Shown: positions 22,320 to 33,528 of the stretch, piece by piece
Layout of the letters: every line of letters starts with the position of its first letter
Numbering within the stretch: position 1 is the first letter of the stretch
Assembly: GCF_028640845.1 (NCBI RefSeq)
Contig: NC_080542.1
Coordinates: 18,069,783 to 18,133,782, forward strand
Direction of reading: 5' to 3'
DNA: 64,000 nt
DNA from: Ahaetulla prasina
Taxonomy: Eukaryota; Chordata; Lepidosauria; Squamata; Colubridae
Made by a program: the position numbers and the translations under genes
The notes under the pieces: model-generated
The model's database searches: none
Seen by the model: the letters and a program-made list of their open reading frames with translations, nothing else
Told to the model about the DNA's origin: nothing

Positions 22320-25300
22320 TGGACGTTGTGGAAGTAGAGACAATTGATGGACGAGAACTGGTGTCCGGCCCCATTAAATTCGCCACCCAGCCTTTGCGCC
22401 TGGCTATTGGGGACCATGAGGAGGCGATCCAGTTTTATGTCACGGTGGACCTTCATTTTCCCTTGGTCCTTGGGTTGGCCTGGCTTCGGACCCACGATCC
22501 TCAGGTGGCCTGGTCGCGGAACGCCATCTCTTTCCCGAGTCTGCAGTGCGTCGATCACATCCGCCACACCTGTGCCGGCCAGAACGTCCCCACCGCTGCC
22601 ATCACCTTGCCTCCTGAGCTGACGGACTTCGCCGACGTGTTCAGCGAGAAGGAGGCGGACCGACTACCCGCATCGGCCCCACGATTGCCCGTGGACCTTC
22701 TGCCCAACGCACCACTGCCTGTGGGGCGCCTGTATTCCATGTCGGAGCCCGAGTTGGCGCCCTCAGGGACTTCCTGGACAAAAACCTGGCCCGAGGTTCA
22801 TCCGGCCTTCAAAGTCCTCTCTCGGCCCCGGTCCTCTTTGTGAAGAAGAAGACAGGGACTTGCGCCTATGCTGTGATTACCGCCGGCTAACGCCATTACG
22901 GTGCGGAATCGCTACCCCTGCCGCTCATCCCGGAGCTACTGGAAAGGTTGCGGGAGGCCACGATCTTCACCAAGCTCGATCTCCGGGGCCTACAACCTGG
23001 TGCGGATACGAAGGAGACGAATGGAAGACGGCATTCGCACCGATACGGACACTACGAATACACTGTCATGCCATTTGGGTTGACCAATGCTCCCGCCGTT
23101 TTCAGCACTTCATGAGCAGCGTGTTCCGAGACATGTTGGATCGGTTCGTGGTTATCTACCTCGGCGACATCCTGATTTACTCGGTCCAGGAAAGCCACCT
23201 TCGACACGTCAGTCTGGTTCTGCAACGCTATGGAGCAACAACTCAATGCGAAGCTGAGAAATGCGTCTTCTTCCGGACTTCCATAGAATTCCTCGGGCAT
23301 ATCATCTCGCCCGAGGGCATAGCCATGGACCCATGTAAAGTAGAAGCTTTGTGTAGCTGGGAAGCCCCTCGTCGGGTGAAGGATGTTCAGCGCCTACTGG
23401 GCTTCGCCAACTACTACCGGACCTTCATCCCGGGCTTCGCCACACTGACAGCTCCACTTACCCAGCTCCTCAGGAAGAAGGTTGGATTGCGGTGGGGGCC
23501 CCGCCAGCAAGAAGCATCCACAGCCCCCAAGAAAGCCTCCGTCACGGAACCCGTCCTGAGGCATCCCGACCCGCTCCGGCCTTTTGTGGTGGAAACGGAC
23601 GCGTCCAATGTGGCTCTGGGAGCGGTGCTGCTACAGGCTCCGACGAATGGTGGCACACTTTTTCCCTGCGCTTACTACTCCCGGAAACTCAACCCTTCCG
23701 GCGCAACTACACTATCTGGGAAAAGAGTTGCTGGCTATCAAGGCTGCATTCGAGGCTTGGCGACACCATCTGGAGGGCCCGACATCAGGTGGAGGTCGAG
23801 CGGACCATCGGAATCTCGAGCACCTCACCACAGCTCGGAAGTTAAACCAGCGGCAGATCCGGTGGTCGTTGTTTTTTGCCCGGTTCAACTTCCGCGTGAC
23901 CTACATTCCCAGCGGTCACAACCGGAGGGCGGATGCCCTGTCCCACAAGCCAGAGTACCTCTGCGCCAAGGACCCCTTCCTCCACGGACAGTGCTGCCGG
24001 CAGAAGCCTTGGCCGCAGCACGGAGCCAGTGGACTTGCGGGCCCAGGTGCGAGGCGCAGCGCCAGGACGCCTGGTCGCAGCAAAGGAGGCGGAGGTGGGC
24101 CCCACGTCTCCTTGGACCTTGGAGGAGGACTTACTCAAGTTTGGGCGATTATATGTGCCCACAGGACCACTCCGAGCCCTCGTCATGACCCAGTGCCACG
24201 ACAACCCTGCAGCAGGACATTTTGGGTTCTTCAAGACCCTCCACCTGGTGACACGGACCTTTTGGTGGCCCAGTGCGGCATGATATACATGCCTACGTGA
24301 CATCCTGCGTACCGTGCCGGCAAGCCAAGACCGCCACGGGGCCCTCCCGGCTCCTCCAGCCCTTGCCGACACCCGACAGACCCTGGGGGCGATCTCTATG
24401 GATTTCCTGACAGACCTGCCGCCGTCCTCTGGGTTCACCACGGTGCTGGTGGTGGTGGACATGCTCACCAAGATGGCACACTTCATCCCATGCCGCGGAC
24501 TGCCCACAGCCGCAAAACGGCCCGTCTCTTTCTGCAGCACATCTTCCGCCTCCATGGTCTACCGGACAGGGTGGTTTCGGACCGCTGGAGTTCAGTTCAC
24601 AGCCCGCTTCTGGAAGAGCCTGATGGCGCGTTGGAGGTGCAGGTATGTCTGTCGTCATCGCACCATCCGGAGACCGACGGGGGTACAGAGAAGGTCATCG
24701 GTATACTGGAACAGTATCTCCGTTGCTTCATCAACCAGCAACAGGACAACTGGGCCGACTACCTGTCTCTGGCGGAGTTTGCTTTTAACAACTCTCAGCA
24801 CACCTCTACTCAGATGACCCGTTCTTTGCCAATGTGGGTACCATCCGCGGCTCTTCCTCTGGCACCACGGACTCTCCTGTTCCCGAAATGCAGACCTTCC
24901 TGACGGAATTGCATGCGGTCCAACAGTTGGTACGTCAGCAGCTGAATCGGGCAAAGGAGGACTACAAACGGTCCGCTGACCGCTCCCGACGGGCAACGCC
25001 CCCGCTGGCAGTTGGAGACCGGTGTGGCTCTCCACCAAACACCTCCCGTCCGACCGCCGGTAAAGTTGGACCACCGATTCATCGGCCCGTTCCCTGTCGA
25101 GGCAGTCATCAACCCGGTAGCCTACCGACTGACCCTGCCACGATCCATGCGGATCCACCCGTTTTCACGGTCCCTTCTGGTTCCTGAGGCCACACCGAGT
25201 CCCCTTCGTGCCCAACAGCACCCATCACTGTCGCCGAGGACGGGTCGGAGGAATACGAAGTCCACAGCGTACGAGACTCTCGCTGGCTAAAGGGTCGTTT

Positions 25301-25435
25301 CCAATATTTGATCGCGTGGAAGGGATACGGGACTGATTTCTCCTGGGTAGATGCCTCCGACGTTCATGCCCCTGACCTGGTGCAGGCCTTCCATGAGCAG
25401 AACCCAGCCCGACCGCATCCCGATCGTCAGCCCCG
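22320..25435 (+). pseudogene. pol of the Gypsy element (protease-RT-RNase H-integrase-chromodomain, broken)
   Basis: Pieces lie in different frames. A protease-linker region (22328-22843) contains VLGLAWLRTHDP. RT has VVIYLGDILIYS at about 23149-23184, where the family's second catalytic Asp pair reads GD instead of DD, followed by CVFFRTSIEFLGHIIS and the connection domain. RNase H has FVVETDASNVALGAVLLQ. The integrase zinc-binding segment has GHFGFFKTLHLVTRTFWWPS, and its core has ISMDFLTDLPPSSGFTTVLVVVDM and later AFNNSQHTSTQ. The C-terminal chromodomain (about 25235-25400) contains QYLIAWKGYG and SWVDASDVH. At least four frameshifts separate these parts, so no functional polyprotein can be made from this copy. 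Confidence 0.88.
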
Positions 25436-25462
25436 GGGGAAGGGCCCTGCGGTGAGGGATAG

Positions 25463-26008
25463 TGTTGTGACCCAGGTTCCTGGACCCAGACTCCTGGACT
25501 CGGATGATTCAGAAAATGAGGGAGAAGACCTGGCAAGCCCTGCTTCTCTTGAGCCCTCTCCCTCCCTGGCACCCACTCAAAGGGAGGGGCCGGCAAGGCC
25601 TGATTCTCCCGGGCCTTCTTCTTATTTGGCAACGCCTCAAGAACAGTTTTGGAGGGACGCAAGATTACGAAGGCTTGATCGGCGTGCGCAGCAGCGGAAG
25701 AGTTGGGACAAAGCCAAGTCATAATTGTCATGCAGTGACATCTGCAGAGACTATAAATAGGAGGCGGGACTTCCTGGTTTTTTGTCTTGGACAAAGCAAT
25801 GAATTTGGCGCGAGCTAATTCATGGAGGGAAGAATATATTCGTGAGTAATTCTGGCCTTATCTATAATTTCCTCGTTATCTCCAGAAACTTGGCAGGCCC
25901 GTGGGTAGACGTGGCCAGGACATGTATCTATGTAAATAAAAGGGAAAAAAAAAGGAAGGCCTCTGACGGACTCTTTGCTGGGAGTATTGGGGGAAGGGAA
26001 ACAGAACA
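25463..26008 (+). repeat. 3' LTR of the Gypsy element
   Basis: Same length as the 5' LTR and nearly identical. Differences I noticed include g/t at about 25622, c/t at about 25638, a/g at about 25678 and a/g at about 25828. It is preceded by a G-rich purine stretch that may serve as polypurine tract. Confidence 0.95.
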
Positions 26009-26444
26009 CTGGAAGAGCAGCTGGCGACGGCGTGCATGCCCACAAAGAGGGCTCTGTGTGCCACCTCTGGCACGCGTGCCATAGGTTCGCCATCACGGGA
26101 ATAGGCTCTTGCCAGACAGCCATTTGGTGTAGTCGTTACGACATCAGGCTAGAAATGAGGAGGCCGGGAGTGCTAGTCCTGCGTTAGGCATCAATGTGAC
26201 CTTAGGTCAGCCATTTTCTTTCCACTCCAAGAAGGAAGCAATGGGAAAACTACTTCTGAAAAACGTTGCCAAGAAAACTTCAGGGAATCTCCAAGAAACT
26301 GTCATGACTGAATGGAAAAAGAAAAAGGCTCTTGCCTTTAAATGGAAATATTCTTTACAGATTGACACAGCTTGTAAAAGCAATAGGGGGCAAGGATAGA
26401 TAGATGGAGGCTGCCTTGCCTTTGTTAGGTTAGTAGTAGTAGGA

Positions 26445-26812
26445 AAGAAGGGGACATGGTGGCTCAGTGGCCAAGACACTGAGCTTGTCAATCGAAAAGT
26501 TGGCAGTTCAGCAGTTTGAATCTCTAGTGCTGCATAACAGGGTGAGCTCCTATTACTTGTCCCAGCTTCTGCCAACCTAGCAGTTCGAAAGCACATAAAA
26601 AATGCAAGTTGAAAAATAGAGACCACCTTTGGTGGGAAGGTAACAGCATTCCATGCACCTTCGGCATTTAGTCATACCAGCCACATGACTATGGAGACAT
26701 CTTCGGAAAGCACTGGCTCTTCGGCTTTGAAATGGAGATGAGCACCGCCTCCTAGAGTCGGGAACGACTAGCACATATATGCATGGGGAACTTTTACTTT
26801 TATCTTTTAGTG
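26445..26812 (+). mobile_element. tRNA-derived SINE with LINE-type tail (Sauria-like)
   Basis: The tRNA-like head (GTGGCTCAGTGGCCAAGACACTGAGC...GTTTGAATCTC) is followed by a long body (CTTTGGTGGGAAGGTAACAG, GGCTCTTCGGCTTTGAAATG, GGAACGACTAGCAC) and a CTTTTACTTTTA tail. It is the same family as 46635-46990. The tail resembles the squamate Sauria SINE family, by memory only. Confidence 0.82.
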
Positions 26813-26841
26813 GTAGGAAAGGCTGGAAACAGGTCACAGAT

Positions 26842-27020
26842 CAGTAGTGGGTTGCAAATCCCATCGCTACTGGTTTGCTCATAGGCACTCGCTCATTCGC
26901 ATACTCATGCACGATGCTTCTGCACATGTGCAGAAGTGTCCAGGTGGGTGGGCGAAGCCTCCTGCCGCTGCAGCTATTGATTCACCTGATCTGGGGAAAA
27001 CTGGTAGCAACCCACCACTG
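26842..27020 (+). mobile_element. hAT-type MITE
   Basis: Ends CAGTAGTGGGTTGC and GCAACCCACCACTG are inverted. The flanking 8-mers match at 5 of 8. Confidence 0.75.
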
Positions 27021-27134
27021 ATCCAGATTCATATTATGCATTCATGTCCTGAACAAACAGCGGGACATTTTCATGCAGCAGAAAAGGGGGTATGTGATTG
27101 CTCTCTTTGATTCTTTAGGTTTAAGCTAATTATG

Positions 27135-27410
27135 GAGAATAACAGAGCTGGAAGGGACCTTGTAGGTTTTCTAGTCCAAACCCATGCCCAAGCAGAAGAC
27201 CCTATAGCATTCCAAACAAATGACCGCCCAATCTCTTCTTTAAAAACTACAGTTTTGGAGCACCCGCAACTTCTGAAGGCAAGGCATTCCACTGGTTAAT
27301 TGTCCTCACTGTCAGGAATTTTCTCCTTAGTTGCAACTTGGTTTTCTCCTTGATTGGTTTCCATCCATTGCTTGAGAATAAATTGTTGGGCACTATTTGT
27401 AGGCCACATC
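27135..27410 (-). mobile_element. CR1 3' fragment, inverted
   Basis: Reverse CR1 tail (GAGCTGGAAGGGACCTTGTAGG) followed by reverse RT-end text. Confidence 0.82.
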
Positions 27411-27691
27411 AGTTCTAAAAAATTGGTGAAGAAAAAAAAAAGGATTACGAAATCTCTATAAAATAGTGTCCTTGATAAGCCTGAACAGAAAGAACAAACT
27501 GTATGATGAGATCAGAACATTTTATCCTAGGTATAGATTAAAAAGGAAGGATCAGTCAATTCAGAGCTGGCAAAAACACTCTTCGTGGAAGAGATCTAAT
27601 TGGACTTGGGGGGGCATTTTGGGGGGGGAGATGTACACACCATCTCATCCAGTAATAAGCTTCACTTCTGAGTTAGCCTTCGGATTAGGGC

Positions 27692-27796
27692 ATAAAAGGT
27701 TGTAGAATAAAAGGGGCATCAAAACACATTTCCTGTGCTGTGGCTCCTACAGTTGGTTTCCACACAAGGGACTCACCTGTTTTATCTTCTTTGCAG
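27692..27796 (+). promoter_or_regulatory. Candidate promoter and non-coding exon 1 of RNase gene 2
   Basis: An ATAAAAG box at 27692-27698 is followed by about 95 bases ending TTTGCAG with a strong donor GTAAGTAAG at 27797. The next plus-strand coding exon with an acceptor is the RNase at 29433, giving an intron of about 1.6 kb. RNase A genes normally have this non-coding first exon. The link is inferred from order and splice signals only. Confidence 0.55.
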
Positions 27797-27963
27797 GTAA
27801 GTAAGATGTTATCACCCCTTCCTTTCTAAGCCTATTCTTGACTTCTTCATATTGTGGATATTGTCAACTACTTGTTTATGGTCTGCAAGTATAAAATGCT
27901 GTTTCAGCCATGATTTGTTTTAAAGACTGTCAGAAATTTTGCAACTCTACGAAGGCATAATAT

Positions 27964-28121
27964 GAGTGGTGAGTTTGAACTGGTTCGCAAGAACCAATAG
28001 TAAAACCAGCAGGAGGCTCTGCCCACTGACCCGAATGTCATCAGGAAGCTTTGTGCATGCGAAGCAAGCGTGCGCGGCCCCGTTGTGAACTGATAGTAAA
28101 GATAAGTAGAACTCACACCTG
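27964..28121 (+). mobile_element. hAT-type MITE in RNase gene 2 intron
   Basis: Starts GAGTGGTGAGTTTGAAC and ends AACTCACACCTG. It is flanked by a perfect 8-bp duplication cataatat (27956-27963 and 28122-28129). Confidence 0.85.
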
Positions 28122-28752
28122 CATAATATGCTTAGAAGATGTTTTGAAAGTCCTGATTCATTTTTGATTGTATGATTCCTTTTGGATGGCCGTTTCTCCC
28201 CACTTGTCACTTTGAGCATTTTTCATGGATAGAGTGGAGTGGAGTAAAATAATATTAGTATAGAATAATATTAGAATAGAATAATATTGTGACATACCAT
28301 TTATTGTTCTATTAATCATATAAACAGCCACTGGCCCAAAACTCTGCTGTCTTTGCTCTCTTTGAAGCCAGAAATAAATAAAACCAAGGCTTACTTATTT
28401 ATTTATTCAAAGTCTACTCACCCATCTCACTGATAAAGCAACTCTGGGTAGTTTACAATGTAAAAGATTAAAATATATTAAAAAAATTAAAATTAGGAGA
28501 AAAAAATGAATAGAAAAGCTCAAAACCAATATGATGTGCGGCCAGGAGATAGAGATCTTCTTTACCTAATCAGTCACACACACACACCCCAACATAGCTG
28601 GCCACTGTTGGGGTCCAGGTCAACTTTTCAGGCTCTTCTGGAAGGATTGTGGAGAAGGACATCCGACTGAAGAATATTCCAGAAGGTGGAGCCACAGCAG
28701 AAGACTCTTTTCCTGGACTCTGCCAACTGAATTTTTTTGGCCAATGGAAGGC

Positions 28753-28921
28753 CAGTGGCGGGTCCCAGGAAACTGTCGCTACCAGTTCATTCATGCGCGC
28801 ACATGCACGCTTGCTCGCTGTGCTTCTCAGCATGCATAGAAGGATCCAGGTGGGTGGGCAGAGCCTACCCTGCCACTATCAGTTCGCATGATCAGTGAAA
28901 ACTGGTAGCAACACACCACTG
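28753..28921 (+). mobile_element. hAT-type MITE in RNase gene 2 intron
   Basis: Starts CAGTGGCGGGTCCC and ends GCAACACACCACTG. The flanks match at about 6 of 8. An older LINE/SINE-like piece (28385-28750) lies before it. Confidence 0.7.
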
Positions 28922-28984
28922 AAGAAGGTCCTTTCCACTGAATGAGTGGGACGGAGTAGTCCTGTTAGAGTTAAACAATTCCTC

Positions 28985-29345
28985 AGGTACCCTGGACTTT
29001 GTCAGAGACTCCCAATGTCTGAACTTGTTGTTTTCTGGCAGATGTTCCATTACCCAAACTAGGTAACATCATCAGTGCTAGTAAGGAATGGAGTTCATCT
29101 CAATTTACATTTTACTAGTTTGCCCTTGTCAGTATTGGTGGAGGTGGTCTTAGAGGTTCTTTGGTTGGGCTGTTTTATTGTTAGCTTGTTTGGAAGTTCC
29201 TTGACTGAGGTATTGTTTACTTCTTGATTGTTGGTCTGATATAAATCTTACTAACACTGATGTTATCTAGTTTGTTATTGAAATGTCTGCAAGAAGACAA
29301 TCAAGCTCAGAGAGCACCAACCTGAGCTATAAATATTCTCCTTCA
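28985..29345. repeat. Penelope/LINE-like fragment with inverted arms
   Basis: GTTCCATTACCCAAACTAGG (from about 29045) and a divergent reverse-complement copy around ATGTTATCTAGTTTGTTATTG (29262) face each other. The following GTCTGCAAGAAGACAATCAAG and AGAGAGCACCAA text is a common vertebrate interspersed sequence. Class uncertain. Confidence 0.45.
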
Positions 29346-29432
29346 CTGGTGTTCCCAATGTCTGTGAATTTGTATTACCGTATCCAAAACTGAATCATTC
29401 CACCGTTCCTTGTTTCAGCTGTTGCAGAGACA

Positions 29433-29891
29433 ATGATGTCTTTGAAAGAATCCTTCCATGCTTTGCTTCTCCTCTTAACAACTGTATTCATCCAGGGATC
29501 CTGTGCCTTTAGCTATGAGGACTTCCTCATGAAGCACTATGACTTCCCAAGAAGCATCGTTGGAAGCCACTATTGCAATGCCATGATGCAAAGCCGGGGA
29601 ATGACCAAGCCCAAATGCAGGCTAGTCAATACCTTCATACACGACACCAAGGCTTATATCCTTGATGTGTGTGGCAGAAAAGGGGTGTCCTACGGGCATG
29701 AACTGCGCCATAGCATAAAGATATTTTCGGTCACCACCTGTACTTTGAGAGGTTCCAACCCCCGAGCACCTTGTATCTACAGAGAAAATCTTTCTCCCAG
29801 AAATATAGTTGTTGCATGTGTGGATGGAAAGCCCGTACACTATGAGGAAGGAGATTTTGCAGTAGTGCATGAAGATGAATCGTCTTATTAG
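29433..29891 (+). CDS. RNase A-superfamily secreted protein, catalytic Lys replaced by Arg
   Basis: Intact 152-codon coding exon. The first ATG is followed at once by a second, and the signal peptide runs to about residue 25 (GSCA). The mature protein has six Cys (48, 62, 80, 103, 114, 129), the angiogenin-like pattern without the C65-C72 pair of pancreatic RNase. Catalytic His residues are H35 (KHY) and H136 (PVHYEE). At the Lys position, next to C62 and before VNTFIH, it has R63. Residues 139-152 form an acidic tail (GDFAVVHEDESSY) also present in the gene at 37183 but not in the gene at 2435. Candidate acceptors are CAG at 29416-29418 and CAG at 29425-29427. A CR1 has inserted in the 3' UTR. 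Family knowledge: the Lys stabilises the transition state, and Arg there usually lowers activity strongly. It would be secreted; role unknown, with host defence or vascular signalling typical of the family. Confidence 0.9.
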   Translation: MMSLKESFHALLLLLTTVFIQGSCAFSYEDFLMKHYDFPRSIVGSHYCNAMMQSRGMTKPKCRLVNTFIHDTKAYILDVCGRKGVSYGHELRHSIKIFSVTTCTLRGSNPRAPCIYRENLSPRNIVVACVDGKPVHYEEGDFAVVHEDESSY

Positions 29892-29964
29892 CATTGCGGT
29901 ATCAACTCTTCTGTCAATTCCACTGCGCCCGCTCCTGAAAGCAGGAAAAGAAGTAACAGATGAC

Positions 29965-30195
29965 AACTTATCAAGGAGAGATCCACAAAGAACTAAGGAG
30001 AAATTTCCTGGCAGTGAGATCAATTAATGAGCAGAGCGATTTGCCTTCAGAACTTGTGGGTGCTCTATCACTGGAAGGTTTTTAAGAACAGATTGGACAG
30101 CCATTCATCTGGAATAGCATAGAGTCTCCTGCTTTGGCAGAGGTTGGACTAAAGGACCTGCAAGGTCTCCTTCAACTCTGTTATTCAGTTAACTC
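29965..30195 (+). mobile_element. CR1 3' fragment in the 3' UTR of RNase gene 2
   Basis: CR1 text (AAGGAGAGATCC...AACTAAGGAGAAATTTCCTGGCAG, tail CTTCAACTCTGTTATTC) between the stop codon and the probable poly(A) signal. Confidence 0.8.
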
Positions 30196-30206
30196 CTCTG
30201 TGCAAA

Positions 30207-30212
30207 ATTAAA
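30207..30212 (+). other. Probable poly(A) signal of RNase gene 2
   Basis: ATTAAA in GTGCAAAATTAAAGTTTG immediately after the CR1 insertion, 316 nt from the stop. Confidence 0.45.
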
Positions 30213-30289
30213 GTTTGATTCCTAATTGTGTGACATTTTTTCTCCAGTATTTGCCTTACAACTGCTTCAGTCTTTGGACCTACAGTATC

Positions 30290-30474
30290 TATCTATCGAT
30301 CGATCGATCGATCTAGTTATCTTTATCCATCCATCCATCATCTACATCTATATCTATCTATCTATCTATCTATCTATACCTATACCTATATATCTATCTC
30401 TATCCATCTATCCATCTATCCATCTATCCATCTATCCATCCATCCATCCATCCATCCATATCTGTCTGTCCGGC

Positions 30475-30553
<79 letters not shown>

Positions 30554-30640
30554 ATCTGTCCATCCATCCATTTAGCTAGCTATCATCCATCCATCCACCC
30601 ATCTATCCATCCATCATCTATCTAGCTAACATCTATTCAG
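30290..30640. repeat. Complex (TATC)n/(CATC)n/(ATCG)n microsatellite
   Basis: Long TATC blocks interleaved with ATCC and ATCG blocks. The apparent 117-aa ORF is only SIYL/HPSI repetition. Confidence 0.95.
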
Positions 30641-31940
30641 TTTTATTTTTTATTGTTTTAATGTGATACACAATCTGACAAACACACAACATATAACATA
30701 TAAATATTTCCTATTCAGTTTTAAATCCTAAATTTGTTTCTTCTGATTTTTCACCATAACAGTCTTTCTTTCTGCCGGGGATCATGACTCCTTCATTTGT
30801 CTACAGAGCAGTCTTATCTTTCCCCATGTTTCTGCTTGCTACTCTGCCAGCTATAAATTCATGCAGCTCACCTGTATGGCTCTGTCTCTGAATTGTCTTC
30901 TCCAAATGCAATAGATTATTTATTAATTAACTTCAATAAGGCTACATTTAGTGATTTTTTTACACACATAGGAATCATGTTAATGTTCACCCAATTGATG
31001 AGTACAAAAAATACCATGAGACCTTGAAAGGAGGATAAATAACATTTCTTTAACAGCATCAAATTAAAGTCAGGAATCTCCAGAGTTTGTTGCAACCCTA
31101 TTTTTCATGTCTGTTGCATGTTCTTGTACATACACGGCACAGCACAGCACTGATTTCTTCATTTCAACGTGATTCCTTCATTCCCCTGGATTTTAAAGTT
31201 ACGAAAAAGCACATTTGTGGTCATAATGATTTTCAAGGATTGACCAGCAGTGTTATTAGCTAATCATAAAGGCTGTTGAGAAAATTCCATTGAACCCCAA
31301 TCACTAGCAGGTTGGGGTTTTTTTTAGACATCAGTTGCTCTGGTTTAATGAGGAAACTAAAAATCATGCATAAAAAGAGAATCCCAAAACCAAGCAACCA
31401 ATCCTAGAGGTTCATTATAGAAACACATTTTCTGGGCAAACCCTGATGGAGACGAGGAAACATAAAAATAATATAAACAGGTAGGTTTACAGTGGGTGTT
31501 AGGTAGGTTTAAGAAGATTACACTAAATAGACAAATCTGGGAAAACCAGATTTAATTAGAGAATTCTGTGGTGCACATTAGGCAACATCCTAACTTCTTT
31601 CATATTTGGGTTGAGAAGGAATTTCAGGCTGAAGGCACAACAAATGTTGCCATTGTGCTCCAGATTCTTACTCCTGTTCCCACCATCTTTTCCCCCTTTT
31701 AAATTTGCTCAGAAGGTTAGAACATTAAGATGTAATGTTGTTTTATATGCATTCTGGAGAACTGCAGATGGTGGTAGTCCCTAGTGTGGGTCCTGGTGCA
31801 ATTTTTCACCCCTCTGATCCAAACTGATGCCAGCTCTGCCTCTATCCTGCCACAGTTGATGGTAATGGAATAAATACAATTTGGAGAAGTAGACCTAGTT
31901 TTTCCCCTTTGTCAGAGAAGATATAAAAGATACACCATGG
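30641..31940. other. Gene-free stretch
   Basis: Unique-looking AT-rich DNA with no credible coding region or recognised repeat. Confidence 0.55.
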
Positions 31941-31999
31941 ACTGAAGAATTAATGTTATGTTCTATATGTCCTATAGAACATAACATTAATTCTTCAGT
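31941..31999. repeat. Perfect 27-bp palindrome with 5-base loop
   Basis: Bases 31941-31967 are the exact reverse complement of 31973-31999, separated by TGTCC. It could form a 27-bp hairpin or cruciform. No terminal duplications or flanking gene were found. Confidence 0.97.
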
Positions 32000-32399
32000 T
32001 TTATCATTGGAACTAGCAATCAACTGACCATTTAGAAAACTGAATTTTTAAAAAAAATATGTAGATTCTTTAGTTCTCAATCATTTTCCTAAGCAGAATC
32101 TGGTGTACATGCTAATGATACATATCTATAACGTGATATGAATATATTCAACGTAAGAGTTGTCCATGGGGGGGAGGGGGCAAACAATGAAAGCATTGAT
32201 TCATCCTGATGGGAGCTCCACTCTTTTGTGTTCTCTCTCTTTCTGTTTCTCCTCTTCATATAAAATAAATAATTATCAATCACATTGGAAATCCAGACTT
32301 GAATTTATTTATTGTAAGTTACTTGTACTTCTAAATAAAGATGAAGGTCAAGAAAGCAAACTCTTTTTGAAGAGCACTATGAAATATTCAGATGATAGA

Positions 32400-32945
32400 T
32401 AGATAGAATAGAATAGAATTTTATTGGCCAAGTGTGATTGGACACACAAGGAATTTGTCTTGGTACATATGCTCTCAGTGTACATAAAAGAAAAGATACG
32501 TTCATCAAGGTACAACATTTACAACACAATTGATGATCAATATATCAATATAAATCATAAGGATTGCCAGCAACAAGTTATAGTCATACAGTCATAAGTG
32601 GAAAGAGATTGGTGATGGGAACTATGAAATGATTAATAGTAGTGCAGATTCAGTAAATAGTCTGACAGTGTTGAGGGAATTATTTGTTTAGCAGAGTGAT
32701 GGCCTTCGGGAAAAAACTGTTCTTGTATCTAGTTGTTCTGGTGTGCAGTGCTCTATAGCGTCGTTTTGAGGGTAGGAGTTGAAACAGTTTATGTCCAGGA
32801 TGCGAGGGATCTGCAAATATTTTCACGGCCCTCTTCTTGATTCGTGCAGTATACAGGTCCTCAATGGAAGGCAGGTTGGTAGCAATTATTTTTTCTGCAG
32901 TTCTAATTATCCTCTGAAGTCTGTGTTTTTCTTGTTGGGTTGCAG
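32400..32945 (-). mobile_element. L2-like LINE 3' end, inverted
   Basis: Minus-strand reading 32680-32940 gives KHRLQRIIRTAEKI, LYTARIKKRAVKI, GHKLFQLLPSKRRYRAL and NSFFPKAITLLNK, the C-terminus of an L2/CR1-type RT. The left end has TTTTATTGGCCAAGTGTGAT, the reverse of the L2-like tail also seen at 4300. A GATA array abuts the truncated 5' side. Confidence 0.82.
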
Positions 32946-32947
32946 AA

Positions 32948-32963
32948 CCGATAGATAGGTAGG

Positions 32964-33046
<83 letters not shown>

Positions 33047-33110
33047 GTAGGTAGATAGATAGGTGGGTGAGAGGGAGGGAGGGTAGGTAGGTAGGTAATA
33101 GAAAGAATAG
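32948..33110. repeat. (GATA)n microsatellite with GGTA variants
   Basis: About 100 bases of GATA, then AGGTAGGT and GAGGGAGG variants. Confidence 0.95.
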
Positions 33111-33183
33111 ATAGGAAAGATGGATAGGAAAGATGGATGGATACATAGAAGTAGAGGTAGGGAGATATAGCTGGGGAACCATT

Positions 33184-33268
33184 TATATAATGGGCTCCTT
33201 GAAGCAGAAGGGCAGAGGAAGACAGACGGAAGGTTGAGAATCCATCTCTTCTTCCAGATTTCATTCAG
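33184..33268 (+). promoter_or_regulatory. Orphan RNase promoter and exon 1 (relic unit 1)
   Basis: TATATAA at 33184-33190, then an exon-like stretch ending CATTCAG with donor GTGAGTCTAAG at 33269. It is clearly the same module as 36132-36212, which leads into the RNase coding exon at 37183, and as 48956-49036. Its following intron is recognisable to about 34115, but no coding exon follows, since CR1 and MITE sequence take its place. It could still start a transcript. Confidence 0.75.
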
Positions 33269-33528
33269 GTGAGTCTAAGAGCAAGGAAGGCTAAAATGAA
33301 GAGATTATTTTCCTGTGAGATATTTTGTTCATCACTGAACTGGATTAGGCTTATCAAAGCTTGGTTGGTTTTCATTCTAAGTTGGTTTTCATTTCTTCGT
33401 AGGGCTTGTACTATGCTGAAGGGTTCATACCATCTTCCTTATGGCCTTGAATTCAGTTCCTTCCAGGCTCATAAGTGAGGTAGACTTTACATGTAATATT
33501 AAAGAAGTATTTTCCACTAAATTCTTAC

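Larger units (their letters stand above)
20755..26008 (+). mobile_element. Ty3/Gypsy chromovirus (sushi-like) LTR retrotransposon
   Basis: Two direct 546-bp LTRs (20755-21300 and 25463-26008) begin TGTTGTGACC and end ACAGAACA, flanked by a perfect 5-bp duplication CTGGA at 20750-20754 and 26009-26013. Between them, in order, are gag with a zinc knuckle, RT, RNase H, integrase and a C-terminal chromodomain. RT/RNase H before integrase, plus a chromodomain, is the Ty3/Gypsy chromovirus layout. The LTRs differ at only a handful of positions in my reading, so insertion is recent. Even so, gag and pol carry several frameshifts and an altered RT active site, so this copy cannot encode a working set of proteins. 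It is much more GC-rich than its surroundings. Confidence 0.95.

Noticed and set aside
27071..27292. 73-codon minus frame and similar frames at 48157, 51793 and 53048
   Set aside because: Sense or antisense readings of CR1 3' ends, not host genes.
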